A stretch of 64,000 nucleotides of DNA from positions 220,386 through 284,385 of the forward strand of contig JANPYM010000016.1 of the NCBI GenBank assembly GCA_025890175.1, in the 5' to 3' direction. The notes beneath the pieces were generated by a model. It had not been told where the DNA came from. It saw only the letters and a program-made list of their open reading frames with translations, and did not search any database. Below, one piece after another: positions 34,537-47,087 of this stretch. The position numbers and the translations under genes are program-made. How positions within the stretch are numbered: the stretch's first letter is position 1; every line of letters starts with the position of its first letter. Origin of the DNA: Ciborinia camelliae. Lineage: Eukaryota; Ascomycota; Leotiomycetes; Helotiales; Sclerotiniaceae.

Positions 34537-37033
34537 GGCGGTGATTTGACTTGATCGATGGATTCCGACTGACTGGATCCTTTCGGAAGATTCGTCGGCA
34601 GATTGCAGGATCGAGGGCGGATGCAGTGCTATAGAAGATGCTGCAGTGAAACTCATCAGGAATATTCCAGGATCTTTATACACGGCCCAACCATCCGGTC
34701 ATTGCTCAATGACTGAAACAAGAGAGTTGGTCCGCAACACCATGCCTTGCGCCATTTTACTCGTCATTACAATCTCATTTCCGCCGGCTTCTTTTTGTGG
34801 TGCGTGATGATGGGAACCGAAGATCAATGGTTTATTCAATGTGACACTGAACGTGTCGGTGATAGTACGATTACTGTAGATAGTAATGAAACGAGTCACC
34901 ACCATTGGTCTCCATTGGTTTGTCCTGCGTCTCCCTTGGCTTATCTGTGATTTCAGCTTGTGATGGATGGATGGATGGGTGGATGGGGGTCATGTATAAA
35001 TAAGTAAGTAAATAGGTACGCATGAGCACTGCTCATAAGTTCCCCCCTTAATCCCGTACTCGCTGCTACAATGTACTTTCCTTTCTTCATCCAGTCTTCT
35101 GCACTTTCCAATGTGTCTTTGAAGCTCCAAGTAACCATTTCACTCTTTTTTTAATCACTCTTTTGGTGCGAAGACTGGAATCATCAAATCTCAGCGACAT
35201 ACTGCACAAAGTTCCTGGCTATTGTAAATGCCCTGGAATATATCTCTGTTCTCTAAACAACACAGTTGGCTTACAGTGTGGAATATCATTATATACATTC
35301 GAATCCGAAGCCGGGCTAAAAGCCAAAGCACTCATATGTGAAAGAGGTAGATAGATACTAGGTAGATGTAGGTGTTTCTATCATCCATCTTAACGCATAA
35401 AAGTTTCCTAGCTTTCTTTTGTTACGTTCATATGGTTGTATTGTGATGCATGGGTGGGGGTCATAATATACAATTTAGTGCTGTCAATAGGTGACCCGTC
35501 TTTTTTCGGAAGATGGATTTATACAGAAGCTGTAAAAAAATCTACTTGGCTTATGTTATGTATTTGGGTTATTTGGGAACTTTGAGGTAAGTAGTCATAC
35601 CAACTTCTCGAAGATAGAGTATATCTACCTATATCAACGAGACTATCTAAGTGGAGGGAGACCAATTGATAGTGCTGATAGGAATAATTCTGAATTATTG
35701 TTGATCGTTGGCAATCGTTCCGAAGAATTGTTTAAGTGTGCTATTTGCACGGATGATATCTTTTGTGATACCACGGAGAATATGCTACAAAATTGGGGCG
35801 CTTGTAGAATTCATATCCCCATGGTTTGGAGGTTATATGAAGTCAAGAATAGGCAAGGGATGACCGCCGGGGAGTTACGAACAGGACAAAGCGTTCACAT
35901 GAAGGAAGGTTGTCTGGATTTGGGCGATGGAGGGATCGGGTTTGGAAAATCATGAGCCTAATGCTTTGATTGGCATTTATTTACCATATGCATTGTGTAT
36001 AGCAGGTGCGATTGTTCCCCAATATTCGTTTCTCCTGCCCCCCATTAAAAAGCATAAAAGATTTGCTTGTTAGTTAGCTAGCAACCGAATCGTCCTCTGT
36101 CAATAGCTCGGTCGAGCTTTTGAGTCCTACGTAGTCTTGGACTCAGTTTGGATGTGGTATCAACCCCTTCAGTCTGTTTGAAAAGACGATTCTCCAGAAT
36201 CATTTTGCCCTCGCGTGCCCTGTCATTGTGCGTGAAACGGATGTTTAATCCGCAACTACGAAATAATCGGGGGTTCACTTCTTTCACCCCCCTTATCGGC
36301 ATTGGCAATTCGTCGGTTTTTGATATATCTTCTCAATGCCAATGTTTGTCTAAATTCTAAAACCACAGCTCAAATCAGCTTCATCGTTTCATTATTTTCT
36401 GGTTTTTATATATTTGTAGTTGACAGTTACAAAAGTTTAATGATACTCACCGGGAGCATTTTACCCCCCCCCCCCCAAAAAGAGGAATTGACAAATTGCT
36501 GATGTCCCCTTATTGGTACAATAGGGGCGGAAAGAATTGCAACCCCCAACAGCCATAGATAGAAGTGGAAGGGCTTCCGGGCGCTATCCATTGATCAAAT
36601 CTTAACCAAGATCTATTTGTATAATTTCATCGTATATTGATTAACCTTGGATATCGGCTGGACTTGAGGTGAATTCAAAGTTGGGAGGTGTTATACTGCA
36701 CATGAAGATCACTCAAGGACATCATAACAAGTTCATCCATCGAAAAAGTACCTGATACTCAGTATTTTATCAACCAGGAACCTCGAAAGCTGCAAAATAA
36801 ATGTTCAAACATGTCAGGTGTATGAGTACATCTTTCAATAGTTAAATGTCCCCTATGTCTGTCATTGCAAAGATTCCGTACAGTTATAGAAGAGACAGCT
36901 TGGGAATTATGATGTGGTAGTCCTCATATTTAAACCATACTTTATGCAATTCTGTATTTTTCCTTGTTGCAGTCTTTTATTGTTTTGAGTCTACGTCTGT
37001 GGATTCAAAGATCTGCCGACTACGTCTCAAGAA
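34537..37033. other. Long gene-free region left of the oxidative block
   Basis: About 2.5 kb with no supported gene. GATGGATGGATGGGTGGATG lies near 34963-34983, a C14 run near 36464-36477. Open frames of 60-85 codons (for example 35698-35955) have no recognisable motif or splice partner. Confidence 0.5.
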
Positions 37034-38628
37034 TCACCATAGCTTGAAACCACCAGGAACTCCAATTTGAAATAAGCCCGTTGGGTCGTATTTCCTGCTT
37101 ATTGCTTTCAACATCTCCAAATTATTGTTTCCATACGATTTCAATGGGCTTTGCCAGCTTGCAGCGTAGTTGAGGTACTGATACTCGTGGTAGAGCCCCT
37201 CATCCTTGGCAGCATTTTCAATAGCAGCCAATAAATTCTGGGTTGCAGTACTGACCGTCTCGTAATCCGATTCGTCCGGCCATAGGTTTGCCAGTAGGCA
37301 AACGACAAGAGTCTTTTCTGGCTCTATAGCGGGATCAATTCCCATTATATTCTCAGTTGTGACGGATGGGAAACCCTGAAAGACAAGTGTGTAAGTAAGA
37401 TTAGCTACTTTGGCCACTTGAGGTACCGATGCATTCCACAGAGAGTGCACTTTAGTCAATAATGAAGCTGTGGACTGGAATGTTGTTGTGGCGTAAATTC
37501 CTCTGCAATGGCACAAGTCAGGTTGATTTCACGCCGGTAAAAGGAGCCCAGAGAGGGGTACTTACTGCTGGTTGACAGGTTGCTGAGATTCCAAGCCTTC
37601 AGCGAAGTAACTAATGTTCGAAATCTTCATAGTGTTGACCAATTGGGGCTGGATTTTGCTGAAAGGCTGGAGTGCAGGTGGGTTTACCACAGGCTTCGTA
37701 TAGTACATGTTGTTGTTGCTCAAGAATTCATCCCCGTTACTCAAGTACAAGAATGCAGTCTCGATCTCAGCGTGAGGGTCAAAATTTTCCGGGTCCTTGA
37801 AAGTAGCAAAAGCTGCAAGTTGTTGAGCATCAGCTGATTGCGGATAGTCTATGACACCGCCCCAGAAATCTCCTTGTGAAAAGGATTGCAGATCAAACCG
37901 AGTAACGACACCAAAATTGTTTGTGCCGCCTTTTAGGGCAGCGAAAAGGTCAATGTTCGAAGTTGAGTTTGCATTGACAGTGCTGCCATTGGCAAGCACT
38001 ACCTCCATGTTGATAACATTATCACAGGCGAACCCTTTTTCGGGGGAAAAGGCCGAAATTCCACCTTGGAGACATTAGCATAGGTATTGTGACACATTTT
38101 ATGACATTGCACCCTACCTCCAGTCGTGAGGCCGCCCAGCCCAACGCCCGCAACACGGCCACCAACAACTGTAAGGTTCCGTGGAAGGAGCTCGGCATAA
38201 ACATCCGACCAAAGTGCTCCGCCACCAACAGATGTTACACTACCGTTGCTTGTAACCTGTATCGAGTTGATTGATCTCATATCAATTGTAACTCCTTGGG
38301 TGATATCAGCTGCACCCGGGTTTGCCGAATGCCCACCTCCTCGAATCGCGAAGGTGGCATTGCTGTCATGGTGATAAAGCTCTGCCAGGGCCTGGATAAT
38401 GATAGAAACATCTGCAGCATTCGAAGGTGTGACTATGCAGGACGGTTCCAGCCTCGACCCAACAAACCAGTATGAAGAGATAGATGATGCAAATGCGCCG
38501 CTACCGGGGTATGTCACTTTCCCAGGGAGCAAAGAGCTTAGGGTATGACACTGCAAGTAGGATACGTTAGACGCCCCAAAGATTGCCATAGGAAGTAGAA
38601 AGAAGCACAAAATATGTGGGAACAGCAT
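37034..38628 (-). CDS. Secreted FAD-linked oxidoreductase, Berberine-bridge type (copy 1)
   Basis: Exons 38628-38118, 38064-37566 and 37502-37034 give 492 aa. Signal peptide MLFPHILCFFLLPMAIFGAS. FAD_binding_4 domain with CIVTPSNAADVS, then FAIRGGGHSANPGAA, where His100 is in the position that can carry covalent 8-alpha-linked FAD. TTGG joins across intron 1 to GISAFSPEKGFACDNV, then the substrate-side block GGTNNFGVVTRFDL and the C-terminal BBE domain YLNYAASWQSP to GLFQIGVPGGFKLW. No second (Cys) flavin-attachment motif was seen at the usual GxxGxGG site. Such enzymes oxidise alcohols, sugars, phenolics or alkaloid-like substrates; the substrate here is unknown. It faces away from the SDR gene and is the left edge of the oxidative block. 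Confidence 0.93.
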
Positions 38629-40228
38629 GATTCAGGGTTTTACTTTGTTTTATTGGGATGATACTGATGATTATTTGTTGGAAAGAGGTTGAAGTATGAA
38701 ATTTATAATGGAAATATGGAGTAGCTAAAAGTCCTGGGATAATTGCCCCAGTGTAGTAACACCCTTAAGCCCTAGTCCGATAACCCCGTTGAATCGAGGT
38801 AATTTGGTTTGAGGAAAACTTCCCTATATAGGTGGTTGGCTTCAACCCCTTCAGTTCATTCTTTTCGATTATGGTAATGTATAGACACGCACAAGAGATC
38901 TTACCTAAATTGGCGGGAAATCTCGTAATAGATAAAACAGATCTAATCTAAAACTGCCAATATTGAGTATCGTTATTCTTTTAAGGCTTAGACTACTTAC
39001 TTAAAAGCTGGGAATGAAGAGCCTCTTTATTTAAATAACCTAGAAGAAGTGTTATACAACATTTTAGCCCTCATGTATGCAAGGAAGAGAATTGTACCCC
39101 GCAAGTTTGTACCGTTATAACTCATCTAACTCTTTTTGGTCTAACCCGATTGGTTTAATGCTGGGGAAGTAAGCGGTCCACGGGTAAATATGATTGGAAG
39201 AATCAGCAGGGTGAATAATTTTGTAAGCTTTTATTATCCACTTTTGCTGCATACTACCTAGATAGACAGGTAGGTACAGAAATATTCTGGAAGCTAAAAT
39301 GGAGCATGCTACCACTGTACCACACTATACCCCTACTTAAGCTTATAGACCTAATCCTGCTTAGTAATCCATCCCATCTTCTGGGTACTTATCCGTTAAT
39401 ATTCCCGGAATTCTCGTTTCCAGGTTTAGCGAAGAAAACTCAAGCCAAATGCGATTGGACCGGAAATAAGTTAGGTGAGTTAAGACAATATAGGCCAATC
39501 TTTGTCTCACCGCCTTTGTATTGCCCCCCATCAATTTATTCTGCCTATATAAAATTACTAAGACCACTAATTGTTCATTAACCAATCTTTCCCCTCCATT
39601 TTTATCTATATCTCTAACATTTATTATTTGAAATCAATAAAAAGTCCGTATAAGCATTTAACTTGGAGCGGATAGACCCTAAAGTAGACATTCCGTTACA
39701 TCGGGCTCCCCTTTCCTTTCAAGAGCGTAAGCAAAGGATTTGTCAATACTGTCAGATTTCAATTTAACCTTAATCAATCGTTATTGTATTTCTTCACTAT
39801 GTCTGGCCACCCCCAAATATCAGCTTACATGATTGCAACCTTGTACTATGCAGGCCAAGATGCAACCATGTAGAATGATACATGATACCTACTCTGTTAA
39901 ATGCTATTATCGCCTAGCTCGATATCCTTGAATGATAAAGTCCGATTGATCAACATTCCTGATTAGCGCTGGGGGTTGCATGAATATGGATAGTGCCGAG
40001 CTGCCGCAGCGGAAACTGCAGCTACCAAGATCTGGACCTTTCGCTGCGGTGATATTTACTGCGCCGCCAACACACATCGATATTTAGCGGCCTCAAATAT
40101 CATGCTGATGAATTGATTCCGCGAAATTGGGTTTCTTCAACGCTCCCATTCTTCATATCCTCCTTATCACCCTCCAGGAACTTTTGACCAGCAATAGCAA
40201 TAGTACACTCTATTCTACCTAGAACAAA
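38629..40228. other. AT-rich spacer with tRNA-like repeat copy
   Basis: About 1.6 kb between divergent genes (FAD oxidase leftward, SDR rightward). It includes the repeat copy at about 39303-39390 described separately. AGCGGAAACTGCAGCT and CGCTGCGGTGATATTTACTG lie near 40006-40060; their function is unknown. Confidence 0.5.
39303..39390 (-). repeat. Dispersed repeat with tRNA-like A box, copy 1
   Basis: On the minus strand it reads TGGTACAGTGGTAGCATG, a good match to a tRNA D-arm/A box. On the plus strand the copy includes GCTACCACTGTACCACAC, CTATACCCC, AAGCTTATAGACC and TGCTTAGTAATCCATCCCA. The same blocks recur in the same order near 47088-47185. No B box was found downstream. Confidence 0.6.
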
Positions 40229-41188
40229 ATGTCAGCAAAGCAATTTGTGCTCATTACCGGATGCAGTGATGGTGGAATTGGCAGCGCTCTCGCACTCACA
40301 TTCCAGAAGCAAGGCTTCCACGTTTTTGCAAGCGCTCGCGATGTCTCCAAGATGTCAGCACTTAAGGGCCTACCCAACGTAACTCAGTTGGTGCTCGACG
40401 TCACGGACGCCCAACAAATCCAAGATGCAATGGAGGTTGTGCGCAACAAAACTGGAGGCTCTCTTGACATTCTCATCAACAACTCGGGACGCAATCATTT
40501 CTCGCCCGTCCTCGATATCGACCTCGCTGAAGCAAAGAAGATCTACGACATCAACTTTTGGGGTGCTTTGACGCTCATCCAAAAGTTTGCTCCTTTTGTG
40601 ATTAAAGCAAAAGGATCGATAGTCAATGTCACTTCCATCTCAGGCTATATTAATGTTCCTTACATGGGTATGATGCATCTCTCTATTTCACTTAACGTGA
40701 ATTATCATCTACTAATCAGTAACTTTTAGGCCTATATGCGGCATCCAAACGTTCTTTAGAGATCCTCAGCGAGACCTTGCGTCTTGAGCTTCAACCATTT
40801 GGCGTTTGGGTATCATGCATTGTCACTGGTGCGGTTCAAACAAATGGACAAACTTATTTTGAAGACTGGAAACTTCCCGAAGACTCTTTATACAAGCCTA
40901 TCGAAGCCACCATTCATGACAGAGCTCGGGGCGGTGATGGATATCCCCGTATGGATGCCTTTGAGTATGCAGATAAAGTCGTGACCAATATCATTGGCCG
41001 TGGTGGCGATGGAAGGTTCTGGTGTGGCACAAATGCTGAGCAAACAAAACCGGCATCGCCGGTGCCACAGGCAGTCATCGTAAGTTTCTCTACTACACAG
41101 CCGATGAGAAAAAAAAACTTATGCTGATATTCTCAATAAAGGACGGTTACATGGCCATGGGCTGCGGATTGGATAAGCTTGCAAATTA
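40229..41188 (+). CDS. Short-chain dehydrogenase/reductase (Ayr1-like classical SDR)
   Basis: Exons 40229-40667, 40730-41079 and 41141-41188 give 278 aa. Cofactor loop TGCSDGGIG (residues 10-18), ARD at the end of beta-2, DVTD (57-60), NNSG instead of NNAG (84-87), Ser in NVTSISG, and the catalytic YAASK (149-153) split from the previous exon. After that come RLELQPFGVWVSCIVTGAVQ and FWCGTNAEQTK. The order fits the NADPH-dependent 1-acyldihydroxyacetone-phosphate reductase-like branch, but similar enzymes act in secondary metabolism. The C-terminal tail DGYMAMGCGLDKLAN is short; many relatives carry a further hydrophobic helix, so the 3' end may be truncated or mis-spliced. The second intron ends in AATAAAG, a weak acceptor. 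Confidence 0.88.
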
Positions 41189-41719
41189 ATTGAAGGAGAC
41201 AGGAGACTTGAGAAGCTCCCTATCACCGAGCTGATTGATGCTGTCCCCAAATATCGACCCATAGCCAAGAATGCATATCGTATATTGATCGAAACGAAAA
41301 ACATTTATCATACTTTGATTTCTCGTTTTCAATGCTCATGTGATGTGAACTTGTTCCTGAAGGCAAACTGGCCGTGAATAAAAATCCCGATTAAAAGACT
41401 CTTTTGCTCTGGATAATAACCTAAGATTCAGTCAGAATGTTGCTTCAATCCATTTGTGTAGAATTTTTACTTGTGATCATATGACCGAGCCAGCGATTAT
41501 ACCGAGGGAAAGCACGTAGAGATTTCGGATTAATTTGAATCAATATTTATTCTCCAAGAAAAATCAGAGTCTTAGAAGTATTTAAATCCTTTTGTACAGC
41601 GTCAATTCAATCCTCCTTGTTTCTCAGCTCGCCACCCGATGACTCGATGAACTTGCACATCCGGTTTTTCACCACTGCTAGCTTGGCCGAATCACAATCG
41701 TACGAACATCCCCATTCTT
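41189..41719. other. Spacer between convergent SDR and rhodopsin-type genes
   Basis: About 530 nt. A frame without start codon near 41204-41370 (LPITELIDAVPKYRP) looks protein-like but has no partner or family match. It could be lost SDR 3' sequence or chance. Confidence 0.35.
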
Positions 41720-43356
41720 TCAGACAGGACTATCGGATGTTCGACCCGAACCTTGGGTCGATACTTCTTGCCTAAGATTGTACTTTAAATGAATGCCGTC
41801 CTCCTCAACTTCACCGATACTACCATTTTTGATGGTAGTTTTCACAGCCTTAATACCTTTCAACTCAAAACCAGGAGTACGAAGCTCCTGATCCAGATTG
41901 GAGTAAGCTCCGTTGGAGTTATTTTCCTCCTTGGAAACAAATACCGATGAGCGATTCTTTGACGCCCTTGATGCTCTCCAGCTTGAGAGGCTTCCAAATG
42001 CCTTGGTGAGCTTGGAACGAAGCGCCAGCCAATTGGTATCACTGCGAACCATTTTTGTGAGAGCCGGCATACAGCTTGCAGCAATACCAACGCACATTTC
42101 GGTGAGTCTATAATTCATAGTTAGGGACTGTCAATTAAGTCCTTCATGGATGGATTGATCCTTACCCCATGATAAGCACTGGTATAACGCCATATGTGAA
42201 GTCTGTTTCATCTTTGTTGAGGACATACTTGAAGTAAATGTTCAACGAGGAAGCTACGCAAGCACTGCATAAAATTGATTAGCACGAATGGTTATCGGTG
42301 GTGATAGCGCGACTGGAACCCACGTAAGACCAGTTCCAAAGACAATAACTATACCCAACTTCTTCTTAGTTGAAAGCTTCAGATTCCAGACACCAAAAAT
42401 TGGAAGTCTGAAGTTGCGTTAGTCATAAAGCGAGGGAGGATACAAGAGACGAATACCCACAAAAATATGTAAACATCAAGTACTAAACTGCCAGCGGCTA
42501 TAGGAATGGTCATGTTGAATATTCCGTAATAGCGTGGGCTGAGGTATGTCTCTTGCCATGACTCGCCGGGTCGAGGAGCTGTATAATAAAGTGTTGCCAC
42601 CAGGATACTGAAGTAAAAGCCGACGTTGAGAAACATACCAAGATATATCAAGCGTCGCAGCAATAAATTCCGGTAAAATAGCTGATGATAGAGAATGAAG
42701 AAGGATAGCTTCGCGAACGGCCAGACAAGCGTGGTGAAAAAATTGACAATAAAACCGGCCTAGTAGTTTCTATGTGTTAACAGATACGATAATTCCGTTC
42801 CAAAGAGCAGAGAGGTTGAGAAGGCGTTCACTTACAATAATAAACTTTTTGCTGAGGAGTTCGGCAACCGAGATATCCCAGATATGTGTCCCATACTTGC
42901 AAGCACTCCCGGCTATATACGAGTTAGTCCGGGCAGAACAAGAGACTCGGTATCATACCATATATGCAAGCGATGTAATAACATAAAGCTCCAATCTAAA
43001 ATGGTTGATCAGTTAGAAGGTTATCTAGCTTCAGTTGTAGTTGTGATCAAACTCACAACAGCAATCCCGCAAGTATCTAGAAGAAAGTGAGCTATAGTGT
43101 CCGACGACTATATGGATATATCACTGTCAGACTTACAGTCATCCCAAGTTGTCTTTTTAACCACCACCAATTTTGTATAGAATCGTAGAGATGCGAGGAT
43201 AAGCATAATAGCGACCATACACGAGCCAACAATGTACATCAATGGTGCCCGACTAGGGGCATCGATGAAGTTCGGAATAACTCCAGGAGGAGGTATACCA
43301 GCTGGAGTCATGGCCATCTCCTCCGGAGTCATAGCTAAGAGAGCCGCTGCAGACAT
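41720..43356 (-). CDS. Seven-TM SAT4/rhodopsin-domain membrane protein (PTH11-like)
   Basis: Eight exons: 43356-43137, 43076-43057, 42995-42959, 42912-42836, 42759-42461, 42407-42324, 42264-42166 and 42107-41720, giving 407 aa with every phase closing. Exon 2 is only 20 nt. Seen: N-terminal APLMYIVGSCMVAIMLILAS (TM1), WDDYTCGIAV (the WDD motif of the family, split over exons), YGTHIWDISVAELLSKKFII, a FAKLSFFILYHQLF helix, a TAPRPGESWQETYLSPRYYG loop, VLDVYIFLLPIFGVWNLKLS with KKKLGIVIVFGTG, and DFTYGVIPVLIMGLTEMCVG (TM7). A polar cytoplasmic tail ends TSDSPV. PTH11-like proteins are candidate receptors in fungi, some tied to surface or nutrient sensing. It lies between the SDR and the P450 genes. 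Confidence 0.9.
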
Positions 43357-44382
43357 GATTCCGTGTAGAAACGATAAAAAAGCGGTGCGACAAGTTAGTA
43401 GCTTGGGTTATGTGGATCTGCAAGTGAACGAGTGGGAGTTGATGGAAATTATAAACGGCTTCTTTGCAGGATGAGAAACATGAATGGGAAATATCGACAG
43501 GCTGTGAAGATTCATTATTTCCTGTGCCATAATAGCACATAAGAAATAATGAAGAAGAACAGAAAGTGTGGATTCGAATCTGTCGAAATCGTTCCAATCC
43601 TTGGCAAGACTAGGGGTGGATGGTGAAGGATGCATGGCTGGGACGGGTAAAAATAGCAAAAGCATCTGGGGACTTGCAGATTGCCTACCTACCTAGTAGG
43701 TACTTGATGATTACGTTGGTTCACTGATACGAACCCCCAGCATTTAGAAATACGGCTAACCTATCTAGGTAGTTCCATTGACATAGCTTGAAATATCATA
43801 CAAAATTGAATAATAATTTAGATTCAAAATAATTATGTTTTTCTCGCACTTGATTCTGAAAACATGAGCCCAGGATTATCCTGTGCCTCACATCAGCAGA
43901 TTTGAAGATAAATTGCTGAACTGACGTAAACTGTGGATTTTGACCGTAAACTAAACTGCATTATCTAGGTGAGGATCAAATGCGAATCGTAATATTGGAT
44001 GACAACTTTCTTTGTAGTTCCAACACAGAGGAAACTGCATTATCACCAACCGGAGCATATTCTGGTTTTTGACGGCCACTATCTAGAACTCTCTCAGCGG
44101 GGCACGGGATGAAGCCATGTTGTTAGAGACCGATAACTCACTGTGTATATTCAGTCAGTCAAGTTATCATCCTTGAGATACATGCATACAAAGATCCCAC
44201 CTTCTATACTCGGCCTTGCCACTTCCCAGTGGCTTGGGTCACAAGAATCATGTTAAAACCCTCAAAGCGCTTATTTTAGAAGTTTATATCTATCATCTCC
44301 CATCCTCTCGAGACCGAACATCCCCTGGGAATAATCCGAGAACATTTATTCTAGAGAACTTTTTTAACATTGATGATAAATT
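43357..44382. other. Divergent spacer, rhodopsin-type gene and P450 1
   Basis: About 1 kb. CCTACCTACCTAGTAGGTA near 43684-43703 is an inverted form of the window's TACCTAC repeat. No gene recognised; upstream open frames on the minus strand lack splice support to the receptor gene. Confidence 0.45.
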
Positions 44383-46458
44383 ATGGACGTCGAGCAAGAC
44401 TTACTATCGAAAATGAACTCAAACTTCAACACAGTTCTTAATATTCTGGGCCCAATTTCATTGGTACTTCTCGGCTTATTTGAGATCTACACATCAATCC
44501 CACCTGCAAGTATACCCTGCCTTTGTCACATGATTGCATTCAGTGCTAACAACCGTTGCTTGAGCCAGTGTGTTCACTCATGGGCCCGAGCTTGCGTTGG
44601 AGCACTTGGTACTTGGTTATCAAACTTTAGCACAATGGTAAAGGACTATGTACGTTCTGATCATATTCCACTCCCGCATGTGCTATACTAACATCAACAT
44701 CATTAGCGCTCTGGGAAATATTATAAACCATGGAAGTCTTCTCAAAAGGTGGTGATCGTCTCCAGCAAGAAGCATATCATGGAACTCAGCGAGGCCTCGG
44801 AATTATCCCAACGAGCCATCTATGCCGACGTATGAAATGGATTCTTTCTTTTGGTGGAAACAATCGTTGACTTTGCTTGATAGATGTTTGGCTTCAAACA
44901 CACAATGAATGGATATAACCATCCTGCTAAGATGATCCTCAGATCACGGCTTTTTGCACGTTTGCTTCATGTCAAAGGACCAGGAAATCTATCGGCTCTC
45001 TTTCCATCTCTGCAGAATCGCTTGGAAGAGACGATGTCACAGCAGCTGCAGCTTAAAAGAGCTCAATCTGACGGTCTGTCAATAATCCGAGAATACCAGA
45101 CCGATCGATGAAAGGGAGAGACAATAAACTGTGGTGGCTGACTGTACCTAGGGTTTTATTCACTTCCTGTGGCATCAACAGTTCGGGAATGCTCATCGAA
45201 GCTTATGAGCTTAATCTTCTTCGGCGAAATCATATGTATGAATGCACATTACTCTGCCACAATTCTGTCTGCTGATCATAACTTCATAGCTGCAAAACCT
45301 GAATTCTCCGAAGCTCTTCTTCAATACCCCAAAGATATGGTCTCCAATATGGCTGCGTATCAGTTAACCCCAAAGTTCCTCGCCTCGTGAGTCTAAATTT
45401 GAGCTTTCTTGATCTTTCCGGCAAACACAATATTAGTACTGATCATATCAGGACTGTGCACGCCATCATCACCAAGAACGGCACGGCCATGCGAACCATC
45501 ATTGACCAATTAGAGTTTTCTATGGGCAAAGGAAAAGACTCTTGGAACGAACCGGAGGCCATAAAAAAGGCATGTTAAAACCATAGCACTGTTATCCATC
45601 TCCTTGACTGACATGATGGTAGCTTACCATAATGCAAAACATGACGGAATTGACCGAAGATAGTCAAGATTACTGGACACCGGACTATCTCGCTCAAGCA
45701 TTACTTGGTATCTGGTTTGCTGCTTCGCACCAACCTTGGATGAACCTCGATTTCGTGGTATTAGAGCTGTGCTCTCATCCAGAATACATCCAACTCCTCC
45801 GGGAGGAGATTGGTAATTTCTCTGATTTAACTTACAGTAGCCTCGAAAGTTTCCCAATCTTAGACAGCTTTATTAAAGAAACTGTTAGATTAAATCCTTT
45901 GGACACACGCAAGTACCCTCAAAAACGAACGGAATATGGTACGAGGCGCTAACATTGCTATGTTACAGGAGCTATACGAAGAAAGGCCATGAGCCCGTTT
46001 CGGTTCTCTGATGGACCCTATGTTCCAGCTGGCGCGATGGCCTGTGTGTCTTCATTTGACCTGATGCACGAGCCAGAAAGTTATCCAGATCCTTACACTT
46101 TCAATGGCCAGCGCTTTGTATCTTGCACTTCTGATATGAAAGGGACGAAATTCACCGATATATCAGAGAAGTTTCCTGTATGGGGCTATGGATCACTTGC
46201 ATGGTAAGAAAGGATTCCGACGGAGAGATTTTTAATTATATAATCCTCACTCTTTGCTATCTAAACATAAAAACTAACACCGATCATAGTCCTGGGAGAT
46301 TTCACGCTTCACTGGTGATGAAACTTGTGATTGCACATCTGGTTTCCAATTTCGATATGCGTCTGGAAAACGAAAAAGAAAATGTTAGGTGGATGTGGGA
46401 GACTTTCACGATGCCTTACGAGAAAACCCGAATTCTTATGCGGGAACGTAAGTTTTGA
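44383..46458 (+). CDS. Cytochrome P450 monooxygenase 1
   Basis: Nine exons: 44383-44649, 44707-44829, 44884-45073, 45152-45235, 45290-45386, 45452-45569, 45623-45908, 45969-46203 and 46290-46458; 522 aa. N-terminal anchor NTVLNILGPISLVLLGLF, then KYYKPWKSSQKVVIVSSKKH, SLPVASTVRECSSKLMSLIF and AKPEFSEALLQYPKDMVSN. The I-helix is LLGIWFAASHQPWMNLDF, lacking the usual acid-alcohol pair. The K-helix ExxR is FIKETVRLNPLDTRAIRRKA. The heme loop FPVWGYGSLACPGRFHAS has Cys467, whose codon is restored only by splicing 46203 to 46290. Two introns start with GC: GCATGT after 45569 and the classical GCAAGT after 45908. Both are forced by frame and by conserved text on either side. The N-terminal exon has weak family similarity and may be mis-modelled. 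Substrate unknown. Confidence 0.88.
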
Positions 46459-46869
46459 TTGGGATTTAGATAGCAGTGAGGACCGGATATGTCCAGGGCC
46501 CTTCCTGTATTTTTAGTGGTTCAATATCAACCTCCTCAGGCTACCGTAGATAGAGATTTTCAAATTTATAACATGGAATTCTGGGTTCAAAAAAGACTCG
46601 GCCTCAAAACATGAACCGCTCTTCTTGGCCTACATGATTCCCTCATCAGGATTTTCTCCCTGAACTTGGAAGCTGTGTAAACGATTAACCGATGGTGAGA
46701 CGGCATGGCTTAATAAGTTACTAACTATCATTGCTGAATTATTATCTCGATTCTGACTGCATATCAAGTACAGGCAGAGTCACGCAGTTAAACGAATGAC
46801 ATCAACGCTGATATCTTTTTCAATTTTTTCATTGGCGCACTCCCACTTCATCGGCTATAAGATTTGTAT

Positions 46870-47040
46870 AATAATGTGATATTATTTGCGTTAGCATATA
46901 TGATTTATTCATTCGCAATCTGCAGAACTAGTATGTAGATCGAATATGAAACTTCATTCTCGTGAACCTGTCGATTTTTATTCAATAATATATAGAGTAG
47001 TAGTGGGATATTATTTGCATTAGCGTGCATGTTTTATTGG
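46870..47040. repeat. Short direct repeat pair
   Basis: ATATTATTTGCGTTAGCATA (near 46878) and ATATTATTTGCATTAGCGTG (near 47007), each followed by a TGATTTATT/TGTTTTATT block, about 129 nt apart. May reflect local duplication or remnants of an element. Confidence 0.6.
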
Positions 47041-47087
47041 GAATGGGGATGACGTGAGAAATATGCTTAAAGCTAAAAGCAACAATG

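Noticed and set aside
35698..35955. Frame of 85 codons with CAICTDDIFCDTT text
   Set aside because: The Cys pattern hints at RING-type spacing but only two or three cysteines are present, with no splice partners and no downstream domain.
41204..41370. Protein-like frame downstream of the SDR as a separate gene
   Set aside because: It has no start codon, no splice signals and no family match; kept only as a possible lost SDR tail.
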